Program-made: the position numbers and the translations under genes
Part shown: piece by piece, positions 9,608 to 19,535 of the stretch
Numbering within the stretch: the first letter of the stretch is position 1
Layout of the letters: each line of letters opens with the position of its first letter
The notes under the pieces: model-generated
What the model saw: only the letters and a program-made list of their open reading frames with translations
Told to the model about the DNA's origin: nothing
Databases searched by the model: none
Source of the DNA: SpSt-333 sp964371615
GTDB lineage: Bacteria; Bacteroidota; Ignavibacteria; UBA10030; UBA8401
DNA: 64,000 bases
Direction: 5' to 3'
NCBI GenBank assembly: GCA_964371615.1
Contig: CAYJMS010000004.1
Location: 372,001 to 436,000, forward strand

Positions 9608-11002
9608 CTATTTTTTCTCCAATTGATTAACCAATTGCTTAAACACTCTGCCGCGCTCCTCGTAATCGATAAACCAGTCGAACGACGTGCATGCCGGTGC
9701 GAGCAGAACAATGTCTCCCCGCACTGCCAATCCGAAAGCAGTATCGATTGCCCGTTGCATCGATACCGTGTTGGGAATCGCTTCGCCGATCGTCGCTACT
9801 TTTTCGACACGGACGACATCCTTAAAATTGTTCACAATCGTGTCCGCCGAATACCCTGTTGCGACGATCGCTTTCACTTTCTTTTTTACGAGATCGCGGA
9901 TAGTGGCATAGTCATTTCCTTTATCTTTGCCCCCCATAATCAAGACGATCGGATCGTGGTAACTTTTAAGTGCAGCTTCCACCGCTTCGACCGTGGTGGC
10001 TTTGGAATTGTTGACGAATGCAACTCCGTTTACTTCCCGCACAAATTCCTGGCGATGCTCCACTCCTTTGAAATTCCGCAGCGTCGAACGGATCGATGCG
10101 GTTCCGACACCCGTGAGATGCGCCGCCAATGCCGCTGCCATGGCATTTTGCAGGTTGTGTTCTCCGCTGATGCTGATCTCGCTGATATTGATCACCGGTA
10201 TCTCGCGTCCCTTGGTGCGAATGAACATCACGCCGTGATCCTGAAAAGCGCCGTTGACGACCGTTTGTTTCGTGCTAAACTGCAGCATCGATGCTCGAGC
10301 ATTGCCGGTGACCGTACGGGTCCATTCGTCGTCGGCATTCACGATCGCGACATCGTCTGCGTTTTGGTTCTTGAATATCCGCGCTTTGGACTCAGCATAC
10401 AGTTTCATCGAATGTTCGTATCGGTCCATATGATTCTGCGTGATGTTCAGGATCATCGCGATCGACGGGCGAAACGTATCGATCAGATCCAGTTGAAAAC
10501 TGCTCACCTCCAGAACAACAACAGTCTCTTCATCAACGTCCAGAACGACGGATGAGAATGCCGTTCCAATGTTACCCGCAACAACATGTTTTTTCTTTGC
10601 ATCGCTCAACATCCTCCCTAAAAGTGTGGTAGTGGTTGTTTTTCCGTTACTGCCGGTAATTGCAATAATAGAACCTTTACAGAACCAACTTGCCGCTTCA
10701 ATTTCCGCTATCACCGTGATGCCGCGATGTCGTGCTTCCAGAACCACCGGCGCGTTCGTCGGAACGCCCGGGCTGATAACCATGATTGAACAATCGTAGA
10801 CCCTCTCCGTATGTCCGCCGAACTCCCCTGCAATTCCTTCCGACGCCAGTTCCGCAACGTGCTTCCGTGTCCGTTCGCCGGAACCGATATCGCTGACGAA
10901 CGCCGTTGCGCCGTGTGCCTGCAGCAGACGGGCAACCGACATGCCGCTCCTTTCCGCGCCGATGATGCTGAACTTTTTTCCCGATATGTTCGTACGTTTC
11001 AC
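9608..11002 (-). CDS. murD: UDP-MurNAc-L-alanine--D-glutamate ligase MurD
   Basis: Cytoplasmic Mur ligase adding D-Glu to the peptide stem. 464 residues. Visible are the N-terminal Rossmann motif (FSIIGAERSGMSVARLL), the ATP loop IAITGSNGKTTTTTL, the central NITQNHMDRY and the C-terminal GGKDKGNDY typical of MurD. It starts 7 bases after the mraY stop, in the standard mraY-murD-ftsW-murG order. Confidence 0.97.
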   Translation of the reverse strand: MKRTNISGKKFSIIGAERSGMSVARLLQAHGATAFVSDIGSGERTRKHVAELASEGIAGEFGGHTERVYDCSIMVISPGVPTNAPVVLEARHRGITVIAEIEAASWFCKGSIIAITGSNGKTTTTTLLGRMLSDAKKKHVVAGNIGTAFSSVVLDVDEETVVVLEVSSFQLDLIDTFRPSIAMILNITQNHMDRYEHSMKLYAESKARIFKNQNADDVAIVNADDEWTRTVTGNARASMLQFSTKQTVVNGAFQDHGVMFIRTKGREIPVINISEISISGEHNLQNAMAAALAAHLTGVGTASIRSTLRNFKGVEHRQEFVREVNGVAFVNNSKATTVEAVEAALKSYHDPIVLIMGGKDKGNDYATIRDLVKKKVKAIVATGYSADTIVNNFKDVVRVEKVATIGEAIPNTVSMQRAIDTAFGLAVRGDIVLLAPACTSFDWFIDYEERGRVFKQLVNQLEKK

Positions 11003-11009
11003 AGGAGTC

Positions 11010-12124
<1,115 letters not shown>

Positions 12125-12125
<1 letters not shown>

Positions 12126-13549
12126 CAGTGACTGTCCTTTGCTTGTCGTACGGCCTGACCGCCGATAACCGCATGAACTACCTCTTCCATTTTCATACCG
12201 CGCGATCCTTTGATCAGCACAACATCGCCGGCCTTCAGCATCGACCGCAGGTCGCCGATCAGATCTTCCTTTGCGTCGTAATGCTTCGCGGACGAATGTC
12301 CGAACGCCTCATTCGTATATTTCGAGAACTGGCCGAAGGTGAAAAGGTGATCGAACTTCATTTCCGACGCCACAACGCCGATATTCGTATGTTCCCGCTT
12401 GGACGTTTCGCCGAGTTCCTTCATATCCGCCAGCACGGCAATCTTCCGGCCGCTGGTATTGAACGATTGCAGTGTCTTCAGCGCGGCAACGACCGAATCC
12501 GGATTGGAATTATAGGTATCATTGATGATGATGACGCCGTTCTGCGATAACACTTCCATTCGTTTTGATGCCGAGGCGAATTTTTTTAACGCATCGGCGA
12601 TCTTTTTTGGTTTCACTTTTAATTTCAAACCTACGGCACAAGCGGCGGCAGCATTCAGAACATTATGCTTTCCCGGAACGGACAGCCGCACGGCGATCTC
12701 GACATCTTTTTTCGGCCATGTCACCAGAAACCGCGATTGTCCGAGTTCGTTGATGTCGATTTTTCTCGCACGGACATCCGCACCGGAATGCGTACCGTAT
12801 GAGAGAAAATGATGCAGTTTCTCCGCATCGGCGGAGAGATGCTTGTCATCGGCATTCACGAATGCAAATCCGCTGTGATCGTTCAGGTACCGGTATAATT
12901 CCGTTTCCTCTTTTGCCACTCCTTCTTCATCGCCGAAAAATTCCAGATGCTCTTTACCGATGTTCGTGATGAGACCGTGCGTCGGTTCGGCGATCTGGCA
13001 GAGGTATTTCAATTCCCCAAAATGATTTGTACCGAGTTCCACAACGGCAACATCGTGTTCGCTCCCCAGCCGAAAGAGGGTCTGCGGAACGCCGATGTGA
13101 TTGTTGAGATTTCCTTCGGTCGCAAGAACGTCGTATTTCATCCTTAGCACGGCTGTCACCATCTCTTTTGTCGTCGTTTTGCCGTTGCTGCCGGCGACTG
13201 CGATGACGGGAATATCGAACTTCCGCCGGTAAATCCGCGCCAGTTCCCCAAACGCAATGGTCGTATCCGGAACGACCACAAACGCACAGGGAAAGGCTCT
13301 GAAATAGAGATCGTTTCGGTCGGCCCATTCCCGGTGAACGACGATTGCCGCAACATCTTTCCGGACGACGTCGTCAATAAACTGATGGGCGTCGAATTTT
13401 TCTCCCTTGATCGCAAAGAAGAGATCGTTCCGTGTCGCCGTCCGTGAATCGGTGGAAACGCCGGTAATACGCCGTCGTTTCAGCAGATCTTTGTTGATAA
13501 TCTCTGCTTCGCTGATTTTCTGGATCTCTTTTGCGGTGATTTTTTTCAT
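12125..13549 (-). CDS. murF: UDP-MurNAc-tripeptide--D-Ala-D-Ala ligase MurF
   Basis: Cytoplasmic Mur ligase that completes the pentapeptide. 474 residues. ATP loop VAGSNGKTTTKEM, then GTNHFGEL and NDTYNSNPDSV, which are MurF marks. The gap of about 43 bases to murE is slightly longer than most in this cluster. The stop is coupled to mraY. Confidence 0.97.
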
Positions 13550-13592
13550 TTTCTTTTCTTGCTCTCCCTGCAGGAGAGGGTCCGGACTATTC

Positions 13593-15077
13593 TCAACCTA
13601 TAAACCGCAACACTTCTTCTTTATCGCTGAAATGAATTTTTTCGGTTCCAAGAACCTGATAATCTTCATGTCCTTTTCCCGCCACCAGAACAACATCACC
13701 GGCACGGGCTACAGATAATCCTTTGCGAATACCGGCGGCACGGTCCGCTTCGACAATCATTTTGCTTTTATCGGAAATGCCGGCAAGAATATCATTGATA
13801 ATCTGCTGCGGATCTTCCGTGCGCGGATTATCCGATGTCACGATCGCCACATCGCTCATCCGTTCTACTATCGCACCCATCAACGGGCGTTTTGTCCTAT
13901 CGCGATCGCCGCCAGCACCAAAGACGGTGATGATGCGTGCCGATTGAACTCCTGCCAATGTATTGCGTATTGCCTGCAGGCAGTTTTCGAGCGCATCGGG
14001 CGTATGTGCATAATCGACAATCGCCGTCCAGCCGTGGGAAGAATGGATCTGTTCGAATCTTCCCGGAGCTGGAAGCAACTCCTGCATCCGCTCCGGCATT
14101 ACGTCGCATCCCAATCCCGTCGTAACGGTGTAGGCGGCCAGAAAATTATAGACATTGAACATTCCCACCAGACCGATCCCGGTCTTCTTTCCGTTGATCG
14201 TGAACCGGCATCCCTTCATGCTGACGGTGACATTCTCCGCTCGTACCGTCGCTGTATTGTTAACGCCGTACGAGATTACGCGGGCGGAAGTCCCGCCGGT
14301 GACCGGCGTGCCGTATTCTGAATCGGCGTTGATGACGGCGATTGACCGATCGGTCAACGAATCAAACAGTATTTTTTTTGCCGCAAAATAATTTTCCATC
14401 GTGCCGTGATAATCGAGATGATCCTGCGTCAGATTCGTGAAGACGCCCGCGGCAAACGGAATGCCGAATACTCTGTACTGATGCAGCGCATGGGAGGAAA
14501 CTTCCATCACCACATGGGTGCACTGCTGCTGCTTCATCTGCGCAAACAGCCGGTGCAGTTCTAGCGATTCCGGGGTGGTGTGTGTTGCCGGCAATTTTTC
14601 CTGTCCAATAGCATATTCGACGGTGCCGATCAATCCCACTTTATTCTTCGGATCGCTCTCCAGCAATTGCTTAATCAAAAACGTCGTGGTGGTCTTTCCG
14701 TTCGTGCCGGTCACACCGATCATCGTCATCGATTCGGCGGGATGGCCGTAGTAATTTGCGGCTATCGTTGCCAGCGCCTTGCGGCTGTTGGTCACCACGA
14801 TCTTCACCACGCCCTGATGCATGCAGAGCGGATCGGGAATCGACGCATCATCCTCGACCACAATCACTTTTGCTCCGTTGGTGATGGCGGACGAAATGAA
14901 CCGATGTCCGTCCGCACCCGATCCTTTAATCGCAACGAATAAATTCTCGCGCTGCACTTTGCGGGAATCGTACTGAACGCCGCTGATTTTTACATCATGG
15001 GTCATAACCATCTTCCCGTACATTGTCTGGAACATCTTCGTCACTGTTACGTCCTTCAAGAGATCGGATAAAGTCAT
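13593..15077 (-). CDS. murE: UDP-MurNAc-L-Ala-D-Glu--meso-DAP ligase MurE
   Basis: Cytoplasmic Mur ligase adding the third stem residue. The signature SDNPRTEDP contains DNPR, which selects meso-diaminopimelate over lysine, so the wall is DAP-type. The ATP loop is GVTGTNGKTTTTF. 494 residues from the ATG at 15077 (MTLSDLLKDV). A TTG five codons upstream is possible, but the ATG fits family length better. Neither has a clear Shine-Dalgarno. A low-complexity gap of about 90 bases separates it from ftsI. Confidence 0.96.
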   Translation of the reverse strand: MTLSDLLKDVTVTKMFQTMYGKMVMTHDVKISGVQYDSRKVQRENLFVAIKGSGADGHRFISSAITNGAKVIVVEDDASIPDPLCMHQGVVKIVVTNSRKALATIAANYYGHPAESMTMIGVTGTNGKTTTTFLIKQLLESDPKNKVGLIGTVEYAIGQEKLPATHTTPESLELHRLFAQMKQQQCTHVVMEVSSHALHQYRVFGIPFAAGVFTNLTQDHLDYHGTMENYFAAKKILFDSLTDRSIAVINADSEYGTPVTGGTSARVISYGVNNTATVRAENVTVSMKGCRFTINGKKTGIGLVGMFNVYNFLAAYTVTTGLGCDVMPERMQELLPAPGRFEQIHSSHGWTAIVDYAHTPDALENCLQAIRNTLAGVQSARIITVFGAGGDRDRTKRPLMGAIVERMSDVAIVTSDNPRTEDPQQIINDILAGISDKSKMIVEADRAAGIRKGLSVARAGDVVLVAGKGHEDYQVLGTEKIHFSDKEEVLRFIG

Positions 15078-15098
15078 GATTACTAAAAGCAAAAAGAA

Positions 15099-15150
15099 TT
15101 TTAAGATTTTGTGATTTTTTGATTTTATGATTGTCCCGATAAAAAGACAA
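15099..15150. repeat. short TGATTTT low-complexity tract
   Basis: TGATTTTTTGATTTTATGATT words between ftsI and murE, with a small hairpin (ATTGTC / GACAAT) after them. These are the same words as in the other intergenic modules, but without the CTTCTG half. Confidence 0.6.
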
Positions 15151-15166
15151 TCATTTCAGTACTATA

Positions 15167-17353
15167 TCAATATAATTGTGCGGTCGTCACCGCTTTTGGT
15201 TCACAGATAATCGTTACTCTGATTCCCTGCTTCGCCTGCATGCCCGGCGACGGAAACTGGTTGACGACAACTCCCGAACCGACAATGGAGACGCCAAGAC
15301 TGCCCGCCGCCAGTTTATTGACCGCCCGCCGCACGCTCATGCCGCGTACTTCGGGAATCGTGACCGTACCGTCTGCAACGCTTTGCTCATCGTCGCTCAT
15401 CATTAATTGAATGATCGAACCCCGCTCCACTTTTTTTCCCGCAGAAGGATACTGGCGGATCACTTCGTCTCCCGTGCCATACACCTTGGCGGCAAGTCCC
15501 GCCCGCCGAAGCGATTCGACGGCATCGTCGACGCTTTGCGCCGAGACGTCGGGAATCGACACGGTCGTTTCGTCCCGTTGAACATCTGTCGTAACGGTCT
15601 GATCGGCCAGCATCGTCTTCGCGATCAATCCGTTGTTGTGGATGATCCGTTCCGCAATTCCTTTAAAAATCGGCGCGCTGGCAGTGGCGCCGTAATATCC
15701 CCCCGCCTTCGGTTTTTCGATCATTACCAGACAGACCACTTCCGGTTTTTCGACGGGAAAAAATCCGATGAACGAAGCGTTGTAACTCCCCTCCTCGTAT
15801 TTTCCGTCGACATGCTTACGCGATGTGCCGGTTTTGCCGGCAATGCGGACACCGGGAATTTTGACCACCACGCCATTTCCATCGTCCACGACGCTTTGGA
15901 GCATTTTCACAACCTGAGCGTTTACGTCCTTCGGTATCACTCTCCGGATCATTTCCGGCTGCCCGGCAAACGTTTCCTGTCCGTTCTCGTCCTTTATTCG
16001 CTGGATGATGTACGGCTTCATCAGCCGGCCGTCGTTCGCGATTGCAGCATATGCCGTGACGATCTGCAGCGGTGTCACTCCGACTTCATAGCCATAGGCG
16101 ATCGAATTGAGCGTAGCCCCCGACCATTCCGATGTCTTTTTCAACTGGCCGTTGCTTTCATGCGGGAGTTCGATGCCGGTCATCATGCCGAAACCGAAAT
16201 CGCGCGCCTGAGTGTACATGTTTTCCGGGCCGATCAGATCGCTCACTTTCGCCATCACGATATTGGAGGAATATGCCATCGCTTCCAGAAACGTTACGTC
16301 GCGCATCGGATGTGAATCGTTGATGGTGCGGAATCGTTTTCCCGGATATTCAATTTTATATTTGCCGTTTTCGGCGTAAAACTTTTTATCCAGTGTCACC
16401 ACGTCGTGACTTAGCGCCGCTGCGGCTGTAACGATTTTAAACACGGAACCGGGCTCGTACATATCGGAGACGATGCGATTCTTCAGGTGGTCCGCATTCG
16501 TGATCTTATTCAGATTCACTGACGGAAAATTCGCCATCGCAAGAATCTCTCCCGTAGTCGGACGCATCATCACCACAAGACCGGCTTCGGCCTGCGTCCG
16601 GGCGATTCCTTTTTTCAATTCCTCTTCCGCTATGGATTGATACTGCAGGTCGATCGTCAATTCCAGCGAGTGACCGTTCACCGCTTCTTCGCGCGGATAA
16701 TCGACAGAGGGACGCTTGCGTCCCAAACCGTCCTTTTGCATAATCACGTACCCGTCGCGCCCGCGGAGAATGTCGTTGAACTGCTGCTCAATACCGCTGG
16801 CGCCGGCATTTTCAATATTGGTGGCACCGAGCACCTGACCGGCGAGTTCGTCATAATGATACAGACGAACCGCTTCGTTCATCATGGCGATGCCCCCCAT
16901 TTTTTTCAGCGGGATCAGTTCCGCAACATCGGGACGCATGTGCCGTTCCAGCCAGACGAATCTTTTTTTCTGCTTCAGTTTTGCGATGTACTCGTGCTCG
17001 GGCCGTCCGGTCACTTTCGAAAACTCGCGGGCGATAAATTTCGCATCCTCGCCGGCAATGGTCGGATCCGCCGCGAACGAAACAAACTGCGAATTTGCGA
17101 CGAGCACATTGCCGTTCCGGTCATAAATATTTCCGCGCTGCGCAACAATCGGTACCGTCGCTTCGTACTGCCGCTTCGCGATCTGTTTATATTTGGCAGA
17201 CTCGATCACCTGAATCTGTACCAGGCGCGCACTCGCTGCGGCAAACACCAAAAGAAAGACGATCTTCACCAACAGCAGCCGGTGCTTGTAGTCCTTGAGC
17301 TGCGGCGACTCCGGGACAATCGATCGATCTTTTTTTGCGAAGGGATTCCACAT
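15167..17353 (-). CDS. ftsI: septal transpeptidase PBP (FtsI/SpoVD type) with two PASTA domains
   Basis: Class B penicillin-binding protein, the partner of FtsW. 728 residues: membrane helix about 25-43, PBP dimerisation domain about 60-220, transpeptidase about 245-575 and two C-terminal PASTA repeats (about 597-653 and 664-717). Catalytic motifs are complete: S303-V-F-K306, S362-S-N364 and K507-T-G509. PASTA tails are frequent in Gram-positive PBP2x/SpoVD and in some FCB-group FtsI, but absent from E. coli FtsI. The gene starts 5 bases after ftsL. Confidence 0.95.
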   Translation of the reverse strand: MWNPFAKKDRSIVPESPQLKDYKHRLLLVKIVFLLVFAAASARLVQIQVIESAKYKQIAKRQYEATVPIVAQRGNIYDRNGNVLVANSQFVSFAADPTIAGEDAKFIAREFSKVTGRPEHEYIAKLKQKKRFVWLERHMRPDVAELIPLKKMGGIAMMNEAVRLYHYDELAGQVLGATNIENAGASGIEQQFNDILRGRDGYVIMQKDGLGRKRPSVDYPREEAVNGHSLELTIDLQYQSIAEEELKKGIARTQAEAGLVVMMRPTTGEILAMANFPSVNLNKITNADHLKNRIVSDMYEPGSVFKIVTAAAALSHDVVTLDKKFYAENGKYKIEYPGKRFRTINDSHPMRDVTFLEAMAYSSNIVMAKVSDLIGPENMYTQARDFGFGMMTGIELPHESNGQLKKTSEWSGATLNSIAYGYEVGVTPLQIVTAYAAIANDGRLMKPYIIQRIKDENGQETFAGQPEMIRRVIPKDVNAQVVKMLQSVVDDGNGVVVKIPGVRIAGKTGTSRKHVDGKYEEGSYNASFIGFFPVEKPEVVCLVMIEKPKAGGYYGATASAPIFKGIAERIIHNNGLIAKTMLADQTVTTDVQRDETTVSIPDVSAQSVDDAVESLRRAGLAAKVYGTGDEVIRQYPSAGKKVERGSIIQLMMSDDEQSVADGTVTIPEVRGMSVRRAVNKLAAGSLGVSIVGSGVVVNQFPSPGMQAKQGIRVTIICEPKAVTTAQLY

Positions 17354-17358
17354 ACTCG

Positions 17359-17829
17359 TTACCGTTTCTCCACCTGATCGCGAATTTCCGACAGACGTTC
17401 ATCGTCCACACGGAACCAGACCGGCGGTTCCTTCGGATTCACCATTCCCAATTTTTCCTGCGCCATCAGGCTGATCCGTTCAAGACTCGCTTTCCGGTTA
17501 ATCTCCGCCTTAATCACTTCGTTGGTACTGGTGATCTTCATATACCGCGCATTCAAGTCGCTGACTTCTTTGGCGAGATTGTTCACGGCAATCACATTCC
17601 CCACATACAATACCGACACGACGGCGATTAAAAATAATAAACCGACAATGTTGGAGGTTTTCGTTTTCTTCCGGCTTTTGGAAGTCCGCACATTCTGCCG
17701 AACGACATATCCCGGAACGGTCGATTGCGGATCTACGGAAATTGCTACGCCGCTATTATAGAACTGCCGATCGTCGAATTTCGGCATTTCCACCACTTCT
17801 ATCGGATTATGAACCTCGCGTCGTGCCAT
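17359..17829 (-). CDS. ftsL: FtsL-like divisome protein
   Basis: 156 residues: cytoplasmic tail about 1-60 with a basic patch (RTSKSRKKTKTS), one membrane helix (about 61-83, NIVGLLFLIAVVSVLYVGNVIAV), then a heptad-patterned coiled coil (NNLAKEVSDLNARYMKITSTNEVIKAEINRKAS). This is the FtsL architecture and it sits in the expected place between rsmH and ftsI. The cytoplasmic tail is longer than in E. coli FtsL. Primary sequence in this family is poorly conserved, so the call rests on topology and synteny. Confidence 0.82.
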   Translation of the reverse strand: MARREVHNPIEVVEMPKFDDRQFYNSGVAISVDPQSTVPGYVVRQNVRTSKSRKKTKTSNIVGLLFLIAVVSVLYVGNVIAVNNLAKEVSDLNARYMKITSTNEVIKAEINRKASLERISLMAQEKLGMVNPKEPPVWFRVDDERLSEIRDQVEKR

Positions 17830-17833
17830 ACTA

Positions 17834-18766
17834 TTATAGTCGTTCAGCCACTCTCATCTTTGCGCTGCGAGAGCGGGGATTCGTTCGCTGCTCTTCATCA
17901 GACGCCGTCAACGGTTTTTTCGTCAGAATCTTCAATTCCGGCACTCTCGGCGTATCCGGCTGAAATTTGTTGCCGGAAGGTATACTGTCCGCCGCACGCT
18001 CGTGAAAGAATGTTTTGACGATCCTGTCTTCCAGGGAATGATACGAGATCACCACTATTCTGCCGCCGACGGCCAAAAGACCAAGAGAATCATCCAGTAT
18101 AGTCCGGAGCCGCTCCAATTCATTATTGACTTCAATGCGGATCGATTGAAAAACTCGCGCCAGCGATTTGACGGCGAATTTGCCGCCGACACTCCGTTCA
18201 ACGATCTCCGTCAATTCGCCTGTCGTGGTAATCGGCCGCTCCTCTCGTCCACGGACAATCATCCGTGCAATCCGGCGTGACATTCTCTCTTCGCCGTACC
18301 GGAAGATGACTGTCGCCAGATCTTCTTCGCTGTATGTATTTACAACAACGGAGGCATCCAGCGGCTGCCGGCGATCCATCCGCATATCCAGCCGTTCGCT
18401 GGTGCGAAAAGAAAATCCCTTGCTTGCTTCATCAAGTTGAAAGGATGAGACACCCAGATCCAGGAACAATCCGTGGATGGCGGTGATGTGATTCGATCGT
18501 AGGATGGCGGCGATGTTGCCGGTATTATCGTGCACGAGTTGTATGGTTGATCCGAATCGCTGTAACCGTTGACCTGCTGCCGTTATGGCGTCGGCATCCG
18601 CATCGATGCCGATGAGTTTTCCCTGCCCAGATAGTTTTTCCGAAATTTTCTCTGCGTGTCCACCGCCGCCAAGCGTGCCGTCGACATAGATCCCCTCCGG
18701 TGTCGTGACCAGATGCTCGAGCGTTTCACCGAGCATCACGGGGATATGATAAGACGAACCGGACAT
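17834..18766 (-). CDS. rsmH: 16S rRNA (cytosine-1402-N4)-methyltransferase RsmH
   Basis: SAM-dependent methyltransferase (formerly MraW) acting on C1402 of 16S rRNA in the P site. 310 residues. It shows HIPVMLGETLEHL at the N-terminus, the SAM loop YVDGTLGGGGHAEKI, the motif LDLGVSSFQLDEASKGFSFR and the C-terminal VISYHSLEDRIVK. It is second in the cluster, 71 bases after mraZ. Confidence 0.97.
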   Translation of the reverse strand: MSGSSYHIPVMLGETLEHLVTTPEGIYVDGTLGGGGHAEKISEKLSGQGKLIGIDADADAITAAGQRLQRFGSTIQLVHDNTGNIAAILRSNHITAIHGLFLDLGVSSFQLDEASKGFSFRTSERLDMRMDRRQPLDASVVVNTYSEEDLATVIFRYGEERMSRRIARMIVRGREERPITTTGELTEIVERSVGGKFAVKSLARVFQSIRIEVNNELERLRTILDDSLGLLAVGGRIVVISYHSLEDRIVKTFFHERAADSIPSGNKFQPDTPRVPELKILTKKPLTASDEEQRTNPRSRSAKMRVAERL

Positions 18767-18837
18767 GTATTAGTACCGCAGAGAATGATGAATATCGTCG
18801 AAATGAAACTCTCTCCGCCCGGCGCCGCACTGCATCG

Positions 18838-19287
18838 TTACTCCTTTTTCTCAAACACTTTGGATGCAACGGTGAGATAATCTTCCTGCTGGGCGTCGAG
18901 ATATTTCTTGTACTCTTCAGGATTCCAGACTTCGATCCGATCGAAAACGCCGAGGATGAATACCTCTCCGTGGATGGAGGCATACTGCATCAGCTCTTTC
19001 GGAAGTATGATTCTGGATTGTCCGTCCAATTCCGCATCGGTAGCGTGCTGCAACAGCATGCGGGTAAAGAATCGATGCTGCGGATCGGTCTGCTGCAATC
19101 TGCCGATCTCGGCCTCCCGCTTCATCCACTCATCGTGTGGGTACACAAAAATACACGGTTCGAATCCCCTCGTGATGACGAACGAATTGTTTGCTTCGGG
19201 GGATAAATTCTTCCGCATCTTTGCCGGAATATTGATCCGCCCTTTGCTGTCGACCGTGTATGTAAAAGATCCCTTAAATGATGACAT
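18838..19287 (-). CDS. mraZ: transcriptional regulator MraZ
   Basis: DNA-binding regulator of the division/cell-wall cluster, a ring-forming protein of two SpoVT/AbrB-like halves. 149 residues from the ATG at 19287 (MSSFKGSFTYTVDSKGRINIPAKMRK). First half about 1-70, with the DxKGR motif in DSKGRINIP; second half about 75-145, with the matching DGQSRIILPKEL. An upstream extension (to 19335) does not fit the family. It is the first gene of the cluster, and its putative operator TGGG repeats lie just upstream. Confidence 0.95.
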   Translation of the reverse strand: MSSFKGSFTYTVDSKGRINIPAKMRKNLSPEANNSFVITRGFEPCIFVYPHDEWMKREAEIGRLQQTDPQHRFFTRMLLQHATDAELDGQSRIILPKELMQYASIHGEVFILGVFDRIEVWNPEEYKKYLDAQQEDYLTVASKVFEKKE

Positions 19288-19352
19288 GGTAATATTTTGG
19301 GAAAACCTCTCCGCGCAGGCATTTTTGTCATGCATGCGGATTATTAAAAAAC

Positions 19353-19459
19353 TCTATAAGTGGGTAAAAGGAAATTTTTACAATTGTTGGATAATCAAAA
19401 CAGTCGAAATTTATGAAATTTCAATAGTTTGATCTCCAAATTACCCACTTTTACCCACC
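19353..19459 (-). promoter_or_regulatory. putative MraZ operator and mraZ promoter region
   Basis: On the minus strand two GTGGGT boxes lie exactly 10 bases apart (plus-strand ACCCAC at 19443 and 19453). A third copy in opposite orientation (TGGGTAAAAG) lies at 19361-19370. MraZ proteins are known to bind tandem TGGG/GTGGG-type repeats spaced by one helical turn. A weak sigma70-like pair (TTGTAA, plus 19378-19383; TTATAG, plus 19354-19359; spacing 18) brackets the inverted copy. A perfect 7-bp inverted repeat (GAAATTT/AAATTTC) lies between the two groups. Promoter coordinates are tentative. Confidence 0.6.
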
Positions 19460-19535
19460 GAATGACACGAAATTTACGGAAATTCATCCGAAAGTCAAGT
19501 TAATTCTTACAAAGATTGATAAAATTTATTATTTT

